From NCBI GenBank assembly GCA_034520725.1, contig JAXHNH010000016.1, positions 73,593 to 137,592 on the forward strand: 64,000 nt of DNA. The letters run 5' to 3'. The stretch comes from Gracilimonas sp034520725 (GTDB lineage Bacteria > Bacteroidota > Rhodothermia > Balneolales > Balneolaceae). The translations under genes were made by a program, and so were the position numbers. Positions 57,599-64,000 of this stretch are shown here, one piece after another; the stretch's first letter is position 1; each line of letters begins with the position of its first letter. The notes beneath the pieces were generated by a model that saw nothing but the letters and a program-made list of their open reading frames with translations, was not told where the DNA came from and made no database searches.

Positions 57599-58345
57599 AT
57601 GAATAGCTCAGGGGTAACCGTTGTATCTACCAAAGAGGAAAAGAAACGATTCGTACGAATTTCATCTATTCTTTCTATGAGAATGCGGAACACTGGGTAC
57701 CCCCACTTCGGATGGATCAGAAAAAGCTGATCGATACCAGCAAAAATCCCTTCTACAATAATGCAGAGATTGAACTTTTCATAGCTGAAAAAGATGGAAA
57801 TGAAGTAGGCAGAATAGCTGCTATTATCGATCATCGGTATAATAAATATCATGGCTACTAAAACCGGTCATTTTGGTTTTTTTGAATGTATTGACGATCA
57901 GCATACCGCAAATTTGCTGTTCCGGGTAGCTCGAGACTGGCTAAGGATAAAGGGATGAGAAGTGATGGGGCCAGCAGCCCGAGAATGATGGATACCATAG
58001 GAGTTTTAATTGAAGGATTTGATAAAGATCCATATGTCCTGATGCCATATAATTTCCCTTATTACGATAAGCTGATCAAATGGCCGGATTTGAAAAAGAA
58101 ATGGACATGTATGCCTACACTGTAAATACCGAAACCGCTCAATGACAGAATGAATCGCGCCATGAATATTGTGAAGCATCGGCTGCCAAACATTGAGATC
58201 AGGCCTGTTAATCTGAAAAACTTGAGATCTGAGATCAAGATCGTTCGAGAGATCTTCAATCAGGCATGGAAAAAGAACTGGGGATTTATTCCTCTAACAG
58301 AGGCCGAGTTTGACGCTGTCGCAAAAGACCTGAAATTCATTAGAC
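57599..58345 (+). CDS. YghO-like GNAT acyltransferase, bacterial ceramide synthase candidate (frameshifted, 3' cut by chimera)
   Basis: ATG 57599, 22 nt after the spt stop. Readable segments match the YghO/bCerS family: KRFVRI then YENAEHWVPPLRMDQKKLID (the family's YxxxxxWVPPL), NPFYNNAEIELFIAEKDGNEVGRIAAIIDHRYN, GFFECIDDQHTANLLF, VMGPASPRMMDTIGVLIEGFDKDPYVLMPYNFPYY, DMYAYTV, then VREIFNQAWKKNWGFIPLTEAEFDAVAKDLK. In Caulobacter a relative N-acylates sphingoid bases to (oxo)ceramide. At least five frame breaks (57,655, 57,850, 57,930, 57,960, 58,080). About 80-100 C-terminal residues are lost at ~58,342, where haloarchaeal DNA begins. Confidence 0.78.
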
Positions 58346-58350
58346 CGTCG
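58338..58350. other. chimeric junction between bacterial and haloarchaeal DNA
   Basis: Left of ~58,342 the sequence is ~40% GC with bacterial codons (KDLKFI). Right of it GC jumps to about 65-70% with GAC/GTC/CGG-rich codons and acidic proteins. The switch falls inside the acyltransferase gene and inside an archaeal gene, with no IS, tRNA or repeat at the boundary. Confidence 0.9.
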
Positions 58351-58838
58351 GCGAGCGCTCCGGCATCGACCACAACGCCCTGACCGACGTCGGCGACGAC
58401 CTGCCCCTTGTGGGCGGTAACGGCGAGCCGGGGCTGCTCGTCCCGGTGAACTTCTTCGACCGGCTCAGCGAGGTCGCGCTCGGCACCGCACCGCTCCCGG
58501 CCGAGCGTGTGATCGCGTTCACGCTCGACGCCGCCTCGCCGGCGGCGGACCTGCACGTGCGCCCGCTCGGCATGAACCCGCCGACGGTCGGCCACGCGGG
58601 CGTTCTTGCTGGCGCCGCGACCTGCGCTGGGCGGCGCCTACGACGAACCTCGACCCGATCGGCGTGGAGCTGGGCCATGCCGCCGACCGGCCAGGGCTGT
58701 TCGATGTGCGCTTCGACGAGAACGACGACGCCGGAACACGACCTGATTGCCGCCGGGCCTGTACTCGTCGCGTCGGAACGACCTCGATGGAGGGGGCGCT
58801 CCTCATCCGCCGATCGATGGCGACATCATCGAGGTGTA
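58346..58838 (+). CDS. haloarchaeal protein fragment of unknown function (5' cut, frameshifted)
   Basis: Acidic, GC-rich frame entering from the junction: SGIDHNALTDVGDDLPLVGG, then LLVPVNFFDRLSEVALGTAPLP and AADLHVRPLGMNPPT. After breaks near 58,610 and 58,735-58,775 it continues with NLDPIGVELGHAADRPGLFDV, RFDENDDAG, DLIAAGPVLVA and ends NDLDGGGAPHPPIDGDIIEV at TAG 58836-58838. The Asp/Glu excess is the haloarchaeal salt-in signature. No family recognised. It lies upstream of thuA-like and Gfo/Idh genes on the same strand, so it may belong to the same sugar cluster. Confidence 0.55.
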
Positions 58839-59195
58839 GAAGATGGAAGAAGCGGGCGAGAGATCCCACCAGGTTTGTTCTGTGGAAGTTGAGCGCTCCA
58901 ACAGGCGGCGCCTTCGAACTGCTCCGCTCGCGGTCCGCGGAGCGGCCGAGTCGACACCGTTGGAGGGAGGAGCGGGTCGTTCGACTGAGCGCTCCTTTGA
59001 GACCCTGGCACGAATTCCGGCAGCGACCGGAACGGGAGTTGCTGGAGTTCGATTCGCCCGTTGGGGGTCTGAGAGCCCCGTCCATACAACGGTACACCCG
59101 TCTCGTTTGCAGAACCGGTCGCCCACGGACGGGTCGCGGCCAGACCCTCACACCCACCACACCCGATCACTCAGCCAGCGCTGCGAAACGGCTTC
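58839..59195. other. GC-rich intergenic stretch, no gene seen
   Basis: 357 nt. All six frames are open in places because of high GC, but the translations are Arg/Ser/Pro-rich, not acidic, and match no motif. I see no tRNA, repeat or clear archaeal TATA box. Confidence 0.5.
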
Positions 59196-59861
59196 TTGCC
59201 GGGACACACGGTGCAAATGATGCCGCCAATATCGGTCCCTCGTCATCGCGACGACCACCTCGACTTCCACCGCATCGACGAGAAAGAGCCGCTGTTTCGG
59301 GCCATCGTCGCCGAGGAGGCCATCGATCTCACGGTCACGACCGACTGCGCGGAAACTCGCCCGGCCACGCCTCGCCGAGTACGACGTCGTCCTCGACTAC
59401 ACGACGGTGCCGCCGTCGAGCACGTCGACGCCATCCGCAACTTCGTCCGTGGCGGTGGCGGCTACGTCGGCGTCCACTCGGCGATGATCGACCTACGGCG
59501 TCGACGAACCGGCCGACGAAGTCGCGGCGCTGATCGGTGGCCGCTTTCACACCCACCCCGATCAGTCGACGTTCGGCGTCCGGATCCCCCATCCGGCACA
59601 CCGATCACCGACGGCGTGGACGATTTCGAGGTCTTTGACGAACCCTACGACGTCTCGCTCGAAGACGACCCCGACGTCCACGTCCTCGCGGAGATGGACC
59701 ACCCCGAAATGGCGGGGACGCCGGTCGCCTGGGTGCGAGAGGAGGGCGACGGGTCGCGTTCTTTATTGCTCGCTCGGTCACACGACGAGGCCTTCGAGCA
59801 CCCGACGTTCCAGCGACTCGTTCGACGGGGCGTCCGGTGGACCGCCGACGAGTCACCGTAG
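59196..59861 (+). CDS. haloarchaeal ThuA-domain protein (frameshifted)
   Basis: About 215 residues. Corrected reading: LDFHRIDEKEPLFRAIVAEEAIDLTVTTDCAELARP, LAEYDVVLDYTT, AAVEHVDAIRNFVRGGGGYVGVHSA (the ThuA GGGxVGxHS core), GGRFHTHPDQSTFGVRI, PITDGVDDFEVFDEPYDVSLEDDPDVHVLAEMDH, PVAWVREEGDGSRVLYCSLGHDDEAFEHPTFQRLVRRGVRW. ThuA-like class I glutamine-amidotransferase folds accompany sugar-oxidising Gfo/Idh enzymes; the activity is not settled. Breaks near 59,352 (one extra A), 59,410, 59,495 and 59,757. The exact start is uncertain; ATG 59217 is possible. The Gfo/Idh gene follows after 58 nt. Confidence 0.8.
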   Translation: MPGHTVQMMPPISVPRHRDDHLDFHRIDEKEPLFRAIVAEEAIDLTVTTDCAETRPATPRRVRRRPRLHDGAAVEHVDAIRNFVRGGGGYVGVHSAMIDLRRRRTGRRSRGADRWPLSHPPRSVDVRRPDPPSGTPITDGVDDFEVFDEPYDVSLEDDPDVHVLAEMDHPEMAGTPVAWVREEGDGSRSLLLARSHDEAFEHPTFQRLVRRGVRWTADESP

Positions 59862-59919
59862 CTGCCGACCTCCCACTCGGCCGCCGGCGACCGACAGCCA
59901 CTTCAGGCCGTCGGGCGAC

Positions 59920-61018
59920 ATGTGCCCACCCGTGACACCCACCCGCGTCGGCATCGTCGGTTGTGGATCGATCAGCGACGCCTACTGCGAGGCCGGCGAC
60001 GTCTTCGACGCGTTCGACGTCGTCGCCTGTGGCGACCTCGACCAGGAGTGCGCCACCGGACGGCCCGCGGAGTACGAGGTCCCGTGGTCCGGTGCGCCCG
60101 CCGACCTCTACACGAAACCCGAGGTCGACGTCGTCGTCAACCTTACGCCGCGCACGCACGCCGAGGTCTCGAGGGCGGCGATCGAGGCGGGGAAACACGT
60201 CTACACCCGCAAAAGCCCTGGGCCGGCCTCGACAGCCGAGGCCCCGGTCGCTCGTCGACCTCGCCGCCAGCGCGGGCGTGCTGTTCCAGCGCCCCCGATA
60301 CGTTCCTGGGGCGGGGACTCCATACGGCGCGACGACTCCTCAGGAGGGCCGCATCGGCGAACCGTTTCCAGCCACGGCGTTCGTGGTCTCGGGCGGAGCG
60401 AGTCCTGGCACCCCGATCCCGAAGATCTTCTACCGAGATGGCGGGGACCCCGTTTCCATGGGTCCTGACCACGTGACGGCACTCACGCACCTGCTCGGCC
60501 CCCGTCGACCGCGTCCGCGGGGTCGACGCGGCAACCCTTCGAGGAGCGAACCCTCACCCCGGCGGAACTCGGCAGTGGCGAGACGATCGATCGTCGACGT
60601 CCCGACGACCGAGCTCGGCATCGTCGACTTCGAGCGTGGGGCGAGCGCGACGCCCTGTTCACGTTCGACGTGCGCACCTCGAAGGTCGCCCCACGGCCCG
60701 GATTCGAGATCTGATGTACCGATGGAGAGGATCTCGATATTCCGGATCCGAACCAGTTCGGGGGGCCGGTCCGGGTCACGACCGACGGCAGCGAGGAGCG
60801 GGAGACCGCACCACTCCTGGAGCCGGCGTGGTCGAGCAGCGAGGGTTGGGCCTCCCCACTCAGCGCTCCGCCCTCGACGGTAACTGGATCCACCTGGTTG
60901 ACGCCCAGGGTGGCACTCCACCTCCTCGAACCACCAGGACGGCGTCGGACGAGGGAGGCTACCGTGTCGACGGCCCTCGACCTCTTCGGCGGCGACCGAG
61001 TGGTACACGTCGCCGTAG
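59920..61018 (+). CDS. haloarchaeal Gfo/Idh/MocA-family oxidoreductase (frameshifted)
   Basis: About 365 residues. ATG 59920 (GTG 59932 also possible): TPTRVGIVGCGSISDAYCEA is the NAD(P) Rossmann start, DAFDVVACGDLD, then KPEVDVVVNLTPRTHAEVSRAAIEAGKHVYT (the family's EKP region, with the K of the catalytic KP dipeptide recovered after a break). The C-terminal domain has RIGEPFPATAFVVSGG, PKIFYRDGGDPVSMGPDHVTAL (D/H active-site segment), LGIVDFERGA, PGFEIYGTDG, then ASDEGGYRVDGPRPLRRP and the end TEWYTSP. Breaks near 60,045, 60,220, 60,290, 60,320, 60,500, 60,645, 60,712 and 60,870-60,990. Likely a sugar or sugar-alcohol dehydrogenase coupled with the ThuA protein. Confidence 0.82.
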
Positions 61019-61145
61019 TCGTCCTCGCCGTTGCGGGAGCGCTGTTTGTCGCGGCTCAGTGGACTCTGAACGGGAGGGATCGTGGCGTCCGTACCGTCAC
61101 CAGTCCCGGATCTGGTGATCGAACGGACTCGTGGAAGTCGTTGCG

Positions 61146-63745
61146 TTACTCGAGTAGTTCGTAGACGTTGACCGACTCCGTCGAAGCTGTTCGTGCTGAG
61201 TTCTCGCCGTAGCAGCTGCTGTGCGAGGGATCGTCCCACGTTGGCTTGCTGCATCTCGCGGCCCCTGCCCACAGGGACGGGAAGCCGTGACGGTGTCCTG
61301 CTCGGAGTGATTCGTGACGGAGACGTACACTGCGCACCGTTGGCCGTCGCGCGGCGGACCTCGAGTTCCGGAACCGGCATCGCAGAACACGTTGCGCCCG
61401 TGACCGGCCGACCACCAGAGAAGTTGGCCTCCCGGACACTCCGGAAGGCTCTCGGTGAGCCCCTCGGCAGGGGCGATCGCGTCCGGCAGTTCCTCCCAGC
61501 CCCCGATCTCGGTCGCCCGCCCCTGGAGTTCGATCCAGCTGATCGCCGGGGAGATCCATCCCGGTATTCGTCGGCTCTCGTCGGGACGCCGCCGACGGCG
61601 ACGACCTCGCGGTCCTCGGGGAGGGCGTTGATCTTCTCGACCGTCTCCGGGGCGGAGCCACGGGGCGGCGATCACGACTCCGCGACGTGTTCCGCCAGAC
61701 GTCTGGTTGATGACGTACTTCCAGGCCCGGCCCAGCGCACCGACGTGTCCGTAGGCGGCGATCCACCGTAGTCGGGGCGAGCGTCGGCGTCCGGCAGAGT
61801 GTTCCAACCGCGATTCCCCTCGGCGTAGAGGACGGCGATGTCCGCGTCTTCACGCGCTCCGATGAGCCGCCATGCTCGCCTCGTGTTGGTTGATCGGCGG
61901 CGGGTCCGCGTCGCCGCATCGAAACGCTCGCGACGTTCGGCGCGCAGGTACGCGGTTCCGGTTGTACGAGGTCGATCGACCTGGCCCATCAGATACGTCT
62001 GGAGGATGTGGTACCGCACACGCGATGGCGTCGAGCGACCGTGATTGAAGAGGTGGTGCTCGCTGTTCCACACTGGCTTCCCCTGGGCGATCCGTCGGAA
62101 TATCCACCGGCGCCTGGCTGAACTGGGGCGGCATCTTGCAGGCAGGGTGGTCAACTCATCGCGTTGAACTCGGGGACCTCCCGGAAAGAAAGACGTTCGG
62201 CCGTGACTTCGTCGTTGCTGCAATACCTAACCCGGACGCTCCTCTCTGTCTCTCGGTTCGAGAGCGGGCCTACGTCTCTCGCCCGATTCTCGAAGTCCTC
62301 TGTCCAGATGTTCCCGGCCGGGAGAGGGCCTTGTACTTTCGTGCCGAGACCTTCCGGAGATAGCGGGTGAAATCCAGAAGGTCGGGGAACTGGGCCATGC
62401 GTGGTACTCAGTGGCGCTCAAGAGGACGTGCGGGCGTCCAGGTCTTTCGCCAGTTGTCGTGCGTGTTTCCCTGTTCGTATCCCGGTTTCCTCAACCACTC
62501 GCTCCACCCAATCGAGGGGCGGGTCGGGGAAAGCCGACGTCCTCCAGCGCCCGTAGGCACTGCCCCACCGTCGATTCAGCGTCTCCAGGTCCCCGTGCTT
62601 CTCCTGGAGCCAGTCAACGGCACTCTCCGCCTTGGCCTCTAAGTCGCGCACGCCCTGTTCCTCGGAATAATCGGCTCCCCGACTCCATGTCCATCTCGGC
62701 GGCCATACAGCGGCCCGATGAAGCGGGTCACTGCTGCTCGTTTAGGTAGTAGATCCCCCGAAGCGGCGGGTGCTCCCGGGCCTGGCGGATCTGTGCGTCG
62801 AGCGTCGGGCCGTCGTCTTCCACCGGCGATCGATCGCCGACGAGACCGTCGAGCCGTGTGTGGGGAGTTCCGATTGCAAGTCCGCGATCACCAGGTCGTG
62901 GCTCGGCGAAGCGAATCGTCGCTTCGGTGAGCAACACAGCCTGCACCTGGGTGAACCCTTCCATCGATCTTCTTCATTTCGGCCAGCATCGTCGACGGTA
63001 TCGCTTGCGTGCGTGGTGAACGACGCCGTGCCAGACATCTGGGCATTGTTCTTCCCAGGCCCGCGCCGATCGGCGCGGTAAACTGACGGCTCGAAATCGG
63101 CCACGTCGGCGTCCAGCGGAAGGAAATCGTAGGGCATTTGAGCAGCGTCTCGGCCCGTCGACTCCATGAACGCCAGGAAGTCACCGACCACCGGCGAGGG
63201 TCCGCCCGCGGACGCTGACCCCGTACTCGACGGCGCCGACGGTAGTCTCGCCCTGTCGGACGCGCTGTTTCGCGATGGGTGCGTATGGAGGTGCTCCCGG
63301 TCGGTGTCGTCGGCGCGGTAGTTCCAGTCGGGGCGAGAGGTCAGCATCATGTCGGTCCCATCGTGGGCACCTCGTAGCCATGTCCGTGTATCCACCCCGT
63401 TGCTCTCACCTGGCGGTCACCATCTTCTCGCGTTTCCCCAGTTCTTGTTCCGCCTGTTCGGCTCGAAGGTCCGCGTCGATCGCCCCGTCGGACCCGAGAG
63501 CAGCGGCTCCAACAACCGCTTTTGGGCGATACTCGGGGCCATGATGGCGAGTTCGTCGCCGATGTCTCCGGAGGGCGGTGTCGGCTTCGGTCGGCATGTC
63601 CCGCGTGGGGCTATCGGTCGCCGTCGGGGGTCGTCGTGGTGGGGGTCGACGACCCCGATCGATCTTGCTCACAGCCAGCGACCCCTCCAGCTGTCAGCCC
63701 TCCCATCGCGAGGAGGTGCCGTCGGAGAGGATATCGAATGACCAG
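61146..63745 (-). CDS. haloarchaeal Tat-lipoprotein glycoside hydrolase, clan GH-A/GH42-like (heavily frameshifted)
   Basis: Minus-strand gene of ~860 residues; 5' end approximate. It opens with a Tat lipoprotein signal (RRHLLAMGGLTAGGVAGCEQ: twin Arg, lipobox VAGC) and a Thr-rich linker, so exported and membrane-anchored. Central text fits a GH-A barrel: MLTSRPDWNYR, then PPLRGIYYLNEQQ where Asn-Glu (E codon 62737-62739) suits the acid/base, WLQEKHGDLETLNRRWGSAYGRW and FPDLLDFTRYLR as in GH42, and KPVWNSEHHLFNH (E codon 62059-62061) as the nucleophile. Tail: beta-sandwich with VYVSVTNHSEQDTVTVS, ending VNVYELLE. At least 20 frame breaks. Substrate unknown; convergent with the Gfo/Idh gene. 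Confidence 0.6.
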
Positions 63746-64000
63746 CCGTCGCCGTAACCTCGTTCGACAGAGCGTCACCGTCTGACAGCACCCCCACGAG
63801 AGGAACATGACGGGAAGCATTCCGCCAATGTGTACCGTGAGTCATGGGAGAACGCAATAGAGGGGGATAGACGGGCGGAGCGAGGAGGACTGTCCTGGAT
63901 CGACACGACAGCGCCTGCAGTGATGGATCGCCGGCCTCGGGACTCGCCTCGCGTGTCTCGAGCATCCGACAGCAACACAGAATGGGTCAGCACGACAAAA
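63746..64000. other. GC-rich upstream region of the glycoside hydrolase gene
   Basis: 255 nt. The translated frames lack acidic protein character. It should hold the promoter of the minus-strand hydrolase gene, but I see no unambiguous archaeal BRE/TATA box. Confidence 0.4.

Noticed and set aside
58338..58350. Horizontal transfer of archaeal DNA into the bacterium
   Set aside because: Abrupt switch inside genes on both sides, no mobility gene or target-site sign, and unameliorated codon use make an assembly chimera simpler.
58260..64000. Dozens of long overlapping open frames on both strands
   Set aside because: High GC leaves all six frames open. Only frames with acidic, motif-bearing protein (ThuA, Gfo/Idh, glycoside hydrolase, one fragment) were kept; the rest are Arg/Pro/Ser-rich shadows.
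1..64000. CRISPR arrays, rRNA or tRNA genes, prophage
   Set aside because: I looked for regular short repeats with spacers, rRNA-conserved stretches, clover-leaf tails and phage structural genes and found none.

Overview
The first ~58.34 kb come from a moderate-GC bacterium of the Bacteroidota/Balneolota (Rhodothermota) type. The evidence is two SusC/SusD outer-membrane uptake pairs, three GWxTD-domain lipoproteins, many small lipoproteins, class I FbaB aldolase, a Cys-less bL31, TAnnTTTG-type -7 promoter elements and a sphingolipid locus. A Balneolaceae-like halophile is the best guess. At about 58,342 the sequence switches inside a gene to very GC-rich, acidic-protein coding DNA of haloarchaeal type, which runs to the window end. 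The contig is therefore almost certainly a chimera of two organisms sharing a (hyper)saline community.

Layout. 1-18.8 kb is a surface-lipoprotein and nutrient-uptake region: GWxTD paralogue 1 (partial), a secreted protein, a lipoprotein, susC1-susD1, two lipoproteins, GWxTD paralogue 2, susC2-susD2, a 1.4-kb non-coding stretch with a 155-bp direct repeat around a broken GIY-YIG gene, and GWxTD paralogue 3. 18.9-48.1 kb is mostly housekeeping: pyk, a TPR lipoprotein, pyrD, pabB, a MoxR/ChlI-like AAA ATPase, rpmE, an MBL hydrolase, a sigma-54 activator with lptE and a TPR gene, an Lrp regulator, serS, an S9 peptidase, dusB, an LLM flavin oxidoreductase, a complete RND efflux operon with its TetR repressor, fbaB, an LPG-synthase-like membrane protein, radA and rpsU. 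48.4-51.0 kb holds a TIGR02757 protein, a SAM methyltransferase and mutY. 51.1-58.34 kb holds a surface beta-propeller/Ig-like protein and then a probable (glyco)sphingolipid locus: an NAD-dependent epimerase/reductase (CerR candidate), two GT4 glycosyltransferases, serine palmitoyltransferase and a YghO-like GNAT acyltransferase (bacterial ceramide synthase candidate) cut by the chimeric junction. 58.35-64 kb (haloarchaeal) holds a gene fragment, a ThuA-domain protein, a Gfo/Idh/MocA oxidoreductase and, convergent to them, a Tat-lipoprotein glycoside hydrolase of clan GH-A type, together a sugar-use cluster.

Sequence quality is uneven. About 7.3-46.6 kb is nearly clean (one shift in susC2, one in-frame stop in the GIY-YIG gene). 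About 0.7-6.7 kb and 46.7-64 kb carry dozens of frame breaks, and most of those resolved by hand are single extra bases. They hit core genes such as radA and spt and occur on both sides of the organism switch, so I read them as technical errors and annotate the affected loci as full-length genes with frameshifts rather than as true pseudogenes.
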